Below, piece after piece: positions 51,179 through 63,965 of a DNA stretch of 64,000 nucleotides. The translations under genes and the position numbers were made by a program. Origin of the DNA: Escarpia spicata (Eukaryota > Annelida > Polychaeta > Sabellida > Siboglinidae); assembly GCA_963995525.1 (NCBI GenBank), contig OZ023217.1:26835587-26899586 (forward strand), in the 5' to 3' direction. The first letter of the stretch is position 1, and every line of letters begins with the position of its first letter. The notes below the pieces were generated by a model. It had not been told where the DNA came from. It did no database searches and saw nothing but the letters and a program-made list of their open reading frames with translations.

Positions 51179-51492
51179 CAAAAAGGCACAACAAAGCCTG
51201 TTCTTCCTGAGGCAGCTCAGGGAGATTCGGCATTGTTCAGGAGATTACGATACGGTTCTACTGCGCAAACATTGAAAGTATCCCCACTTTCTCAATTGTA
51301 ATGTGGTTTGGCTGCGCCAGTCAGGAGGAGAAACAACGGCTACAAATTATATTGAAAAGCGCATCTAGAATCACTGGGCGGGAGTTCCCATCCATTGGTT
51401 CTATTTACCATGTTGGCTGTGCGCGAAAATCCAAGAGCATTGTATATGATACTTCATTACGTGTTACCCAGCAGAACTGCTTTGCAAGTTAG
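51179..51492 (+). pseudogene. L2-like LINE remnant, C-terminal piece, copy in U9
   Basis: Has the CAA form; open from 51301 to 51492. Confidence 0.84.
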
Positions 51493-51835
51493 TTACATTG
51501 ATCGGGGTATTTAAAAATAAACTTCCGTCATGGAGGTGACATGGCGTCATGGAGGTGACATGTTGTCATGGTAAATACTGGCACACAGGCTCGTAACCAA
51601 ACAAGTGTGATGGAATGATACAAACCCGTACCTACCTGGCATGCACATTTCTCATTTCGCTTTATTAAGTAGGCATACACGCTTGGCATTTGTGCTTACA
51701 AGAAACTAGTCTACATTAGTAATAGCGATCACTAGCGACACATCAAACGTGTATCATTGAATTCATTTGAAGAAGCCAGGTATTAAGGCCATCTCTTAAT
51801 CAAACGTATACACAGATGTTCCTGGCCCCTGCTGC
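51493..51835. other. Short motif spacer, U9
   Basis: Motifs at 51527, 51546, 51565 and 51607; no private change noticed. Confidence 0.72.
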
Positions 51836-52912
51836 TTAATGACTAGAGACGGAACTTGGCGGACGACATTGCATGAATCCAGCCAAGCGATGTCGTGCTT
51901 TTTTTGGCCATCTGTACCGTTGGTTCCCACATAACCGACAGAACATGAATAAACCTATCTTACACTTGGGAAGCTTAGCACAGTATTTTCCATGCAGCCG
52001 AATCATTGTCTCTGAGCGTATTCTTCATGGCATTTTCACCACATTTTTTGTGATTGAGTCTCATCTAGTAATAATCCTACTGCTATCTCTGCATAGGACT
52101 GTCTTGACATTGCCTGATAGTCTCTGTCCTAGTGATTTGTGAATGTTTCTTGTGTAGTTAGTCAAGTTCTCCATTCCACGAGTCAGCTTTTTGGGGATGC
52201 CGAGAACACCATGAGCCATTGCAAGCATCCTGTACTTCTCTATGCGGAAATACATCAATTTGGTAATCATTTACTTTTATTTATATGACTTGGATCTTCT
52301 GTCACTTCTCCTTGATGCCTGACACCACAGCTGTTGAAGTCAATTGCTTGCGCATCTTTAGAGTAAGTTTGCTCTTGCTGTTTCGCAGCAAACGGTTAAC
52401 ATGTCTTGTTTGTGTCGACTTGCCCAGTTGTGATTTAAGGCGCTGTAATCTTTTTCTGTATTTTTCTGCTCTATGGTTTGATTTATCCATTTCCTTCTCC
52501 AATTTCTTCATTCCCCTGTACAAATTGCTACTGTCCTGCCGCACTCGTTGACGACCACGTTGCTTCTGTAGTGATTCGTTCTGACGTGTTTGTTGCATCG
52601 TGTTTGCTGCATCTGCATTAGCACCACTGTCGTCTTGTTATGGTGATGTTGTTGGGGTGTTTTGCTGAAGTAAACATAGTTGTTGCTGGTGAGCCTTTTT
52701 CTTTGCTCGAGAATGCTCAGCTGACTCTCGCCACCTTTGTCTCTGCTGTCTCACATCCCTGTTGCATACCTCAATTTGTTTCTGTCTCTGTTGCCAACGT
52801 TGTCTATCCTTTTTTTTTAATCTTCATATATTTCACTGTTTTGTGCATATACGGTTCCTGGTGTTGCACCTCAGATTTCTTTTACCAGTTCTTTTCCTCG
52901 TGTGTGATCCAT
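51836..52912 (-). pseudogene. Decayed basic coiled-coil protein gene, copy in U9
   Basis: Shifted TAAT form between two neighbours (U8, U10) that have the in-frame form, so the indel state changes back and forth along the array. Confidence 0.58.
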
Positions 52913-53911
52913 TGTTTTATCTCTAGAATACATGCAAAACCTCAAAATCAATATATGGTCCTTGCAGATCAATATCTTTTGCTGGTGATAATGCTTTATT
53001 AATTGACATTATTTAATCTTGAGGAGATGAGAAAGCAATCCACACTCAACTGGTGTCATGGAGTGCCCCTCCAAGACATCCACTTCCAATAAAATGGCCA
53101 TGAAATGAATGACATTGGATTGGGCACGCAATAGATGTTATGCTGTTCCTGCATGTAAGAACATATTTAAATGCACATATGCCCCATTCACTAACAAGAA
53201 ATTAAATAATTGTACTATTCATTAACTCCATGACACAACAGTCACTCCGTGACATGTTCATTTGTCATGGAATGATTGTCATGGAGTGATACATTCAATT
53301 CATAGTCAGTTGGTTTAATTACTATTTTTATGATTGGTAGTGTCAGGCAGATAGGTTAACTGATAAGTGGGGAGTGGATGTCACTGAGGTGACAATGAAT
53401 TAACACATGCATTGGTATACTAGCACATTATATCGGATAGTTCAAACAGTTTTTATTGCACACAATCTTACCATGTTTCACTGCCAGCAGTATGTGTTTG
53501 AGAAAAGGGAGCACCACCAGCCTGCTTCAACAACACTTAGTAACCCGTTGCAAAGGTCAATTGTAGTACAATGTCGTGGAGTGACACAAATCAGTGGGAA
53601 AATGTTACTTATAGCTGTAACAAGTAAAATACAAATATATTTGTTTCAACAGTTGTTTTATTATTAAAGTAAATACATCGATTACTGGAACAGGGCACAT
53701 TTGAATCAATTCTACATCTTGAAATTATCTGAATAAACATTGACTAAGTTGAGAACTTGTACTGGGACATAGTAACTTTGCGTCATGGAGTGACATTTGA
53801 CATTTCAGTCTACATCTGTTGGTATACCAAAAGTGATAAATATTTTAGTATATATTCATAAACTTTAAGGAGGGCTATGTCCAAAACATTACTTGTAAAT
53901 AAAATTTTTCA
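52913..53911. other. Long motif spacer, U9
   Basis: Motifs from 53055 to 53794. Private G to C change near 52941; GGT state near 53414. Confidence 0.72.
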
Positions 53912-54560
53912 ATGAACAGGACCTCTTGCAATATGTGGACACAAAAATTAACAAAAAATATGGAAACCCTAATCAATAGACGATGCGGTAGCTTTATGAC
54001 GGCATCACATTCTGAAGAAAGGACAGGAACCTATGCCAGGACCCTGTTCATTGACTTCAGCTCAGCATTCAACATCATCTTCTTCAGGCTGTTGAATGTA
54101 CATCCTGCCATGTGTCACTGGGTCCTTAACTTTCTACTTCACAGGCCTCAATGTACCAAAATCAATAACTCTCTCCAGACGTCTTATCCTGAATACAAGT
54201 TGTGAGCTATCCCCCTTCTTGTTTAATATCTTCACAAATGACTGTGTCTCCGTGGACCAATCGGTCCTTGTGATCAAGTTATCCGATGGCACCACTGTGA
54301 AGGGCTGCATTGAGAAGGCGGATGAGACGGCATAAAGGGAGGAGATTCAGATAATGTTTGGCTGGTGTGCGGATAACAACCTCAAATTAAAAGTTTCAAA
54401 GACTAAAGAAATGATTGTTGATTTTCGCAAAAAGAAGTCTCCCATCCGCCCTCTTTCCATAAATGGCGTGGAGGTCGAGCAGGTTGAATATTTTAGATTC
54501 CTTGGAACAACGATTTCAAGCGATCTCAGCCTGGGCACAATACACACACTGTGCATTACA
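53912..54560 (+). pseudogene. L2-like LINE remnant, RT piece, copy in U9 (class B)
   Basis: Class B; third class B copy in a row (U7-U9). Confidence 0.86.
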
Positions 54561-57241
54561 CTCATGGTGGGTGGAGTTCTCATAGCCTTCCGCGATGACA
54601 TTGCAGCAGAACCACTTACAAAACTAAACTCAAGCTGTGAAATAGTATGGACAAAAATCCATTTCACACGAAACAAATCCATATACTTTGCATCCTACTA
54701 CCGACCCCCCAGTGACCACCTTCAATCCCTTGAAGCTCTTCACGAGTCCCTAACAAAACTGTACAGATCACAAAAGCTTCTCCTAATATAGTTATAGCAG
54801 GTGACTCCAACCAGATATTAACTGGGGCAAGCAGCAAACCACTGACAACTGAACTGCCAGCAAGTATAACAAACTGCTAGAAATAATTAGAGAATTTGGA
54901 TTACAAAACATGGTCAACGATCCCATACGAGTTGATTCCGGCAATATCCCTGACCTCATACTCACTTCTAAACCATCGATAACTGCTAACACTCACACCA
55001 CTCCCGGCATGGGTGATCATGAAGCTGTGACCTTTAACGTAAACCTCAATCCAATCCGTAACAGTAAACCAGCACACAAAGTGTTCCAATATAAATCTGC
55101 AAACTGGGTTAAGCTTAAAGATGACATAAAACAACTAACAACAACATACTTTGACACGAACCCAAATTCAACAGGTCAACACAAATTGGGACTTTTTCCG
55201 GAACGATCTTACTTCACTAGTCAACAATAATATCCCCAGCCGCAACACCAAAGCAAAAACCCTCTTCCCCTGGATAACACGTGAAATAATAAGAATGCAA
55301 AGAATACGCAACAAAAGCCATTAAAAAGCAAAACAAACTGGACGTAATGGTGACTGGGAAAGGGTTAGGCAACTCCGAAAACAAGCCACAAAAGCTGCAA
55401 CCAAATCGTACTCAGACTATCTAAACAATCACATTGGAGACAGCCTAAAAACAAACCCAAAACAATTCTGGTCATTCATTAAAGCAAACAAACGAGAATA
55501 CATTGGCATCCCTACACTGCAAGCAAACGACCAACCAATCACAAATGATCACGATAAAGCAAATACACTTAACAACCAATTTAGTTCCGTGTTTACTCAA
55601 GAAATATACCCCATCCCCCAACTAGCTCCATCCATCTATCCCGACATGCCCTCCCTCGAAATCAGGATAGACGGAGTAATTAAGCAACTGAAAAACCTAA
55701 ACCAAAATAAAGCTACAGGCCCCGACGAATACCCAGCCAGAGTCCTTAAAGAGACTGCAGTGGAAACTGTCCCCATCATCACACCCATTTTCCAGCAGTC
55801 ATACAACACTTGCAAACTCCCAGATGACTGGCTCCAAGCACTAGTAACACCAATACACCAAAAAGCCACAAATCAGACCCTGCTAATGATAGACCAATTT
55901 CGTTAACATGCATCCTCTGCAAAGTTATGGAGCACATCATTTTAAGCAACATGTGGAAACACACAAACACATCATCATCCACTTCCAACATGGATTCCAA
56001 CCAGGTCTGTCTTTTGAATCCCAACTTATCGAGACAGTCCACGACTGGTTGACTGCTATGGACAATAAGACACAAATAGATGCCATCCTACTCGATTTCG
56101 CCAAAGCCTTCAACAAAGTCCCACATAAACGCCTCCTATCCAAATTAGCTTTCTATGGAATAACTGGAAACACAAAACTGGATCAAATCGTTTCTATCCA
56201 ATCGCAAACAGAGAGTCTCAGTCAATGGAGCCCTGTCGGACATCACAAATGTTACATCTGGTGTACCACAGGGCTCAGTCCCTAGGACCTGTCCTATTTT
56301 TACTCTACATAAACGACATAACCGAAAATGTCCAATCTTCCGTACGTCTCTTTGCAGACGACAGCATTATATATCGCAAAATTACATCCGAAACCGACCA
56401 CGAAACTCTCCAATCTGACCTGATCAAACTCCAAACATGGTCTAATAAATGGCAGATGGAATTTAACATATCTAAATGTGTGCATCTCCTAATAACAAAC
56501 AAAACCAAACCCAGACTACATTCATATTCACTATTTGGCATACAACTCTCTAACGCCTCTAGCCACACATATCTTGGAATAAAATTAGATTCTAAACTAA
56601 CCTGGGCTAACCATATTACTGACATAGCTTCAAAATCTTCAAAAGTCCTAGGCATGGTCAAACGAACCCTCGGACCATGCAAACCTGAACTAAACGAAAC
56701 AGCCTATAACATGCTAATCCGACCAAAACTCGAGTATGCCTCTCCCATATGGAACCCATATACTGCCACCCAAATTGAACACCTTGAAAGAGTACAACAC
56801 TGTGCTGCCAGATTTGTCAGAAATGACCACAGACGCCAAACAAACGCAGCAGACCTAATAGCCATCCTTGGATGGTCAACTCTTGAACGACGACGCATTA
56901 TCAAACAAGCCATGACATTTACAAAATATTAAATAACAATCAACATCACACCCTCACCAGGTCTACTAACACAGTAAAAAAACCGTGCATCAATGCAGCA
57001 GTGTTCTCTTTCTACCCCCGAGCAGTTCGAATCTGGAATATGATTCCACCACCGATTACTGAACTAGAAAGCCCCATAGCGTTTCAAACAGCGATCATGA
57101 ACCTCCCTTTCACCACACCCAATCATCTAAAGTGCCTATAAAATAAACAAACTACCCATAACGCATGCGCACAAACAAGCACAACACAACTCCTGCGTTA
57201 GCACAAGTTTGGGCTGTTTTGGAGTAAATCACCTGACCTAA
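54561..57241 (+). pseudogene. CR1-like LINE remnant, copy in U10
   Basis: Same breaks as other copies, with the same states as U9 at all variable sites I checked, including the Asn codon near 56694 and the silent ATA near 55605. Confidence 0.87.
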
Positions 57242-57243
57242 GA

Positions 57244-57557
57244 CAAAAAGGCACAACAAAGCCTGTTCTTCCTGAGGCAGCTCAGGGAGATTCGGCATTG
57301 TTCAGGAGATTACGATACGGTTCTACTGCGCAAACATTGAAAGTATCCCCACTTTCTCAATTGTAATGTGGTTTGGCTGCGCCAGTCAGGAGGAGAAACA
57401 ACGGCTACAAATTATATTGAAAAGCGCATCTAGAATCACTGGGCGGGAGTTCCCATCCATTGGTTCTATTTACCATGTTGGCTGTGCGCGAAAATCCAAG
57501 AGCATTGTATATGATACTTCATTACGTGTTACCCAGCAGAACTGCTTTGCAAGTTAG
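57244..57557 (+). pseudogene. L2-like LINE remnant, C-terminal piece, copy in U10
   Basis: Has the CAA form; open from 57366 to 57557. Confidence 0.84.
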
Positions 57558-57900
57558 TTACATTGATCGGGGTATTTAAAAATAAACTTCCGTCATGGAG
57601 GTGACATGGCGTCATGGAGGTGACATGTTGTCATGGTAAATACTGGCACACAGGCTCGTAACCAAACAAGTGTGATGGAATGATACAAACCCGTACCTAC
57701 CTGGCATGCACATTTCTCATTTCGCTTTATTAAGTAGGCATACACGCTTGGCATTTGTGCTTACAAGAAACTAGTCTACATTAGTAATAGCGATCACTAG
57801 CGACACATCAAACGTGTATCATTGAATTCATTTGAAGAAGCCAGGTATTAAGGCCATCTCTTAATCAAACGTATACACAGATGTTCCTGGCCCCTGCTGC
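57558..57900. other. Short motif spacer, U10
   Basis: Motifs at 57592, 57611, 57630 and 57672; no private change noticed. Confidence 0.72.
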
Positions 57901-58979
57901 TTAATGACTAGAGACGGAACTTGGCGGACGACATTGCATGAATCCAGCCAAGCGATGTCGTGCTTTTTTTGGCCATCTGTACCGTTGGTTCCCACATAAC
58001 CGACAGAACATGAATAAACCTATCTTACACTTGGGAAGCTTAGCACAGTATTTTCCATGCAGCCGAATCATTGTCTCTGAGCGTATTCTTCATGGCATTT
58101 TCACCACATTTTTTGTGATTGAGTCTCATCTAGTAATAATCCTACTGCTATCTCTGCATAGGACTGTCTTGACATTGCCTGATAGTCTCTGTCCTAGTGA
58201 TTTGTGAATGTTTCTTGTGTAGTTAGTCAAGTTCTCCATTCCACGAGTCAGCTTTTTGGGGATGCCGAGAACACCATGAGCCATTGCAAGCATCCTGTAC
58301 TTCTCTATGCGGAAATACATCAATTTGGTATAATCATTTACTTTTATTTATATGACTTGGATCTTCTGTCACTTCTCCTTGATGCCTGACACCACAGCTG
58401 TTGAAGTCAATTGCTTGCGCATCTTTAGAGTAAGTTTGCTCTTGCTGTTTCGCAGCAAACGGTTAACATGTCTTGTTTGTGTCGACTTGCCCAGTTGTGA
58501 TTTAAGGCGCTGTAATCTTTTTCTGTATTTTTCTGCTCTATGGTTTGATTTATCCATTTCCTTCTCCAATTTCTTCATTCCCCTGTACAAATTGCTACTG
58601 TCCTGCCGCACTCGTTGACGACCACGTTGCTTCTGTAGTGATTCGTTCTGACGTGTTTGTTGCATCGTGTTTGCTGCATCTGCATTAGCACCACTGTCGT
58701 CTTGTTATGGTGATGTTGTTGGGGTGTTTTGCTGAAGTAAACATAGTTGTTGCTGGTGAGCCTTTTTCTTTGCTCGAGAATGCTCAGCTGACTCTCGCCA
58801 CCTTTGTCTCTGCTGTCTCACATCCCTGTTGCATACCTCAATTTGTTTCTGTCTCTGTTGTCAACGTTGTCTATCCTTTTTTTTTAATCTTCATATATTT
58901 CACTGTTTTGTGCATATACGGTTCCTGGTGTTGCACCTCAGATTTCTTTTACCAGTTCTTTTCCTCGTGTGTGATCCAT
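57901..58979 (-). pseudogene. Decayed basic coiled-coil protein gene, copy in U10 (TATAAT form)
   Basis: In-frame long form; private G to A change on the coding strand near 58861. Confidence 0.6.
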
Positions 58980-59978
58980 TGTTTTATCTCTAGAATACAT
59001 GCAAAACGTCAAAATCAATATATGGTCCTTGCAGATCAATATCTTTTGCTGGTGATAATGCTTTATTAATTGACATTATTTAATCTTGAGGAGATGAGAA
59101 AGCAATCCACACTCAACTGGTGTCATGGAGTGCCCCTCCAAGACATCCACTTCCAATAAAATGGCCATGAAATGAATGACATTGGATTGGGCACGCAATA
59201 GATGTTATGCTGTTCCTGCATGTAAGAACATATTTAAATGCACATATGCCCCATTCACTAACAAGAAATTAAATAATTGTACTATTCATTAACTCCATGA
59301 CACAACAGTCACTCCGTGACATGTTCATTTGTCATGGAATGATTGTCATGGAGTGATACATTCAATTCATAGTCAGTTGGTTTAATTACTATTTTTATGA
59401 TTGGTAGTGTCAGGCAGATAGGTTAACTGATAAGTGGGGAGTGGATGTCACTGAGGTGACAATGAATTAACACATGCATTGGTATACTAGCACATTATAT
59501 CGGATAGTTCAAACAGTTTTTATTGCACACAATCTTACCATGTTTCACTGCCAGCAGTATGTGTTTGAGAAAAGGGAGCACCACCAGCCTGCTTCAACAA
59601 CACTTAGTAACCCGTTGCAAAGGTCAATTGTAGTACAATGTCGTGGAGTGACACAAATCAGTGGGAAAATGTTACTTATAGCTGTAACAAGTAAAATACA
59701 AATATATTTGTTTCAACAGTTGTTTTATTATTAAAGTAAATACATCGATTACTGGAACAGGGCACATTTGAATCAATTCTACATCTTGAAATTATCTGAA
59801 TAAACATTGACTAAGTTGAGAACTTGTACTGGGACATAGTAACTTTGCGTCATGGAGTGACATTTGACATTTCAGTCTACATCTGTTGGTATACCAAAAG
59901 TGATAAATATTTTAGTATATATTCATAAACTTTAAGGAGGGCTATGTCCAAAACATTACTTGTAAATAAAATTTTTCA
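58980..59978. other. Long motif spacer, U10
   Basis: Motifs from 59122 to 59861. GGT state near 59481; AAAATTTTT near 59969. Confidence 0.72.
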
Positions 59979-60624
59979 ATGAACAGGACCTCTTGCAATA
60001 TGTGGACACAAAAATAAAATAAAAATATGGAAACCCTAATCAATAGACGATGCGGTAGCTTTATGACGGCATCACATTCTGAAGAAAGGACAGGAACCTA
60101 TGCCAGGACACTGTTCATTGACTTCAGCTCAGCATTCAACATCATCTTCAGGCTGTTGAATGTACATCCTGCCATGTGTCACAGGGTCCTTAACTTTCTA
60201 CTTCACAGGCCTCAATGTACCAAAATCAATAACTCTCTCCAGACGTCTTATCCTGAATACAAGTTGTGAGCTATCCCCCTTCTTGTTTAATATCTTCACA
60301 AATGACTGTGTCTCCGTGGACCAATCGGTCCTTGTGATCAAGTTATCCGATGGCACCACTGTGAAGGGCTGCATTGAGAAGGCGGATGAGACGGCATAAA
60401 GGGAGGAGATTCAGATAATGTTTTGCTGGTGTGCGGATAACAACCTCAAATTAAAAGTTTCAAAGACTAAAGAAATGATTGTTGATTTTCGCAAAAAGAA
60501 GTCTCCCATCCGCCCTCTTTCCATAAATGGCGTGGAGGTCGAGCAGGTTGAATATTTTAGATTCTTTGGAACAACGATTTCAAGCGATCTCAGCCTGGGC
60601 ACAATACACACACTGTGCATTACA
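59979..60624 (+). pseudogene. L2-like LINE remnant, RT piece, copy in U10 (class A)
   Basis: Class A, with a one-base shift in the A-rich stretch near 60011 compared with U1 and U5. Confidence 0.86.
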
Positions 60625-63306
60625 CTCATGGTGGGTGGAGTTCTCATAGCCTTCCGCGATGACATTGCAGCAGAACCACTTACAAAACTAAACTCAAGCT
60701 GTGAAATAGTATGGACAAAAATCCATTTCACACGAAACAAATCCATATACTTTGCATCCTACTACCGACCCCCCAGTGACCACCTTCAATCCCTTGAAGC
60801 TCTTCACGAGTCCCTAACAAAACTGTACAGATCACAAAAGCTTCTCCTAATATAGTTATAGCAGGTGACTCCAACCAGATATTAACTGGGGCAAGCAGCA
60901 AACCACTGACAACTGAACTGCCAGCAAGTATAACAAACTGCTAGAAATAATTAGAGAATTTGGATTACAAAACATGGTCAACGATCCCGTACGAGTTGAT
61001 TCCGGCAATATCCCTGACCTCATACTCACTTCTAAACCATCGATAACTGCTAACACTCACACCACTCCCGGCATGGGTGATCATGAAGCTGTGACCTTTA
61101 ACGTAAACCTCAATCCAATCCGTAACAGTAAACCACCACACAAAGTGTTCCAATATAAATCTGCAAACTGGGTTAAGCTTAAAGATGACATAAAACAACT
61201 AACAACAACATACTTTGACACGAACCCAAATTCAACAGGTCAACACAAATTGGGACTTTTTCCGGAACGATCTTACTTCACTAGTCAACAATAATATCCC
61301 CAGCCGCAACACCAAAGCAAAAACCCTCTTCCCCTGGATAACACGTGAAATAATAAGAATGCAAAGAATACGCAACAAAAGCCATTAAAAAGCAAAACAA
61401 ACTGGACGTAATGGTGACTGGGAAAGGGTTAGGCAACTCCGAAAACAAGCCACAAAAGCTGCAACCAAATCGTACTCAGACTATCTAAACAATCACATTG
61501 GAGACAGCCTAAAAACAAACCCAAAACAATTCTGGTCATTCATTAAAGCAAACAAACGAGAATACATTGGCATCCCTACACTGCAAGCAAACGACCAACC
61601 AATCACAAATGATCACGATAAAGCAAATACACTTAACAACCAATTTAGTTCCGTGTTTACTCAAGAAATCTACCCCATCCCCCAACTAGCTCCATCCATC
61701 TATCCCGACATGCCCTCCATCGAAATCAGGATAGACGGAGTAATTAAGCAACTGAAAAACCTAAACCAAAATAAAGCTACAGGCCCCGACGAATACCCAG
61801 CCAGAGTCCTTAAAGAGACTGCAGTGGAAACTGTCCCCATCATCACACCCATTTTCCAGCAGTCATACAACACTTGCAAACTCCCAGATGACTGGCTCCA
61901 AGCACTAGTAACACCAATACACCAAAAAGCCACAAATCAGACCCTGCTAATGATAGACCAATTTCGTTAACATGCATCCTCTGCAAAGTTATGGAGCACA
62001 TCATTTTAAGCAACATGTGGAAACACACAAACACATCATCATCCACTTCCAACATGGATTCCAACCAGGTCTGTCTTTTGAATCCCAACTTATCGAGACA
62101 GTCCACGACTGGTTGACTGCTATGGACAATAAGACACAAATAGATGCCATCCTACTCGATTTCGCCAAAGCCTTCAACAAAGTCCCACATAAACGCCTCC
62201 TATCCAAATTAGCTTTCTATGGAATAACTGGAAACACAAAACTGGATCAAATCGTTTCTATCCAATCGCAAACAGAGAGTCTCAGTCAATGGAGCCCTGT
62301 CGGACATCACAAATGTTACATCTGGTGTACCACAGGGCTCAGTCCCTAGGACCTGTCCTATTTTTACTCTACATAAACGACATAACCGAAAATGTCCAAT
62401 CTTCCGTACGTCTCTTTGCAGACGACAGCATTATATATCGCAAAATTACATCCGAAACCGACCACGAAACTCTCCAATCTGACCTGATCAAACTCCAAAC
62501 ATGGTCTAATAAATGGCAGATGGAATTTAACATATCTAAATGTGTGCATCTCCTAATAACAAACAAAACCAAACCCAGACTACATTCATATTCACTATTT
62601 GGCATACAACTCTCTAACGCCTCTAGCCACACATATCTTGGAATAAAATTAGATTCTAAACTAACCTGGGCTAACCATATTACTGACATAGCTTCAAAAT
62701 CTTCAAAAGTCCTAGGCATGGTCAAACGAACCCTCGGACCATGCAAACCTGAACTAAAAGAAACAGCCTATAACATGCTAATCCGACCAAAACTCGAGTA
62801 TGCCTCTCCCATATGGAACCCACACACTGCCACCCAAATTGAACACCTTGAAAGAGTACAACACTGTGCTGCCAGATTTGTCAGAAATGACCACAGACGC
62901 CAAACAAACGCAGCAGACCTAATAGCCATCCTTGGATGGTCAACTCTTGAACGACGACGCATTATCAAACAAGCCATGACATTTACAAAATATTAAATAA
63001 CAATCAACATCACACCCTCACCAGGTCTACTAACACAGTAAAAAAAACCGTGCATCAATGCAGCAGTGTTCTCTTTCTACCCCCGAGCAGTTCGAATCTG
63101 GAATATGATTCCACCACCGATTACTGAACTAGAAAGCCCCATAGCGTTTCAAACAGCGATCATGAACCTCCCTTTCACCACACCCAATCATCTAAAGTGC
63201 CTATAAAATAAACAAACTACCCATAACGCATGCGCACAAACAAGCACAACACAACTCCTGCGTTAGCACAAGTTTGGGCTGTTTTGGAGTAAATCACCTG
63301 ACCTAA
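60625..63306 (+). pseudogene. CR1-like LINE remnant, copy in U11
   Basis: Same breaks as other copies. It has Pro, Ile and His, like U1 and U6. Two private changes lie in overlapping frames near 60988: Ile to Val on the plus strand and Met to Thr in the antisense reading. Confidence 0.87.
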
Positions 63307-63308
63307 GA

Positions 63309-63622
63309 CAAAAAGGCACAACAAAGCCTGTTCTTCCTGAGGCAGCTCAGGGAGATTCGGCATTGTTCAGGAGATTACGATACGGTTCTACTGCGCAAAC
63401 ATTGAAAGTATCCCCACTTTCTCAATTGTAATGTGGTTTGGCTGCGCCAGTCAGGAGGAGAAACAACGGCTACAAATTATATTGAAAAGCGCATCTAGAA
63501 TCACTGGGCGGGAGTTCCCATCCATTGGTTCTATTTACCATGTTGGCTGTGCGCGAAAATCCAAGAGCATTGTATATGATACTTCATTACGTGTTACCCA
63601 GCAGAACTGCTTTGCAAGTTAG
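63309..63622 (+). pseudogene. L2-like LINE remnant, C-terminal piece, copy in U11
   Basis: Has the CAA form; open from 63431 to 63622. Last LINE sequence before the window end. Confidence 0.84.
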
Positions 63623-63965
63623 TTACATTGATCGGGGTATTTAAAAATAAACTTCCGTCATGGAGGTGACATGGCGTCATGGAGGTGACATGTTGTCATG
63701 GTAAATACTGGCACACAGGCTCGTAACCAAACAAGTGTGATGGAATGATACAAACCCGTACCTACCTGGCATGCACATTTCTCATTTCGCTTTATTAAGT
63801 AGGCATACACGCTTGGCATTTGTGCTTACAAGAAACTAGTCTACATTAGTAATAGCGATCACTAGCGACACATCAAACGTGTATCATTGAATTCATTTGA
63901 AGAAGCCAGGTATTAAGGCCATCTCTTAATCAAACGTATACACAGATGTTCCTGGCCCCTGCTGC
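63623..63965. other. Short motif spacer, U11
   Basis: Motifs at 63657, 63676, 63695 and 63737; the window ends 35 bp beyond this spacer. Confidence 0.72.

Larger units (their letters stand above)
48520..54584. repeat. Tandem unit U9
   Basis: Shares with U10 alone a Lys to Asn change in the C-terminal RT frame (AACGAAAC near 50629), and with U8 and U10 the PAHK marker. This is local similarity of neighbours on top of the five-unit pattern. A private AACCTC for AACGTC lies near 52940. Confidence 0.95.
54585..60648. repeat. Tandem unit U10
   Basis: Combines the U9-type CR1-like part (PAHK, Asn, Tyr) with a class A L2 5' piece as in U1 and U5, and the TATAAT form of the pseudogene. A private TGTTGTCAAC for TGTTGCCAAC lies near 58861. 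The A-rich stretch before the L2 5' coding part (AAAATAAAATAAAAATATGG near 60011) is arranged slightly differently from U1 and U5. Confidence 0.95.
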
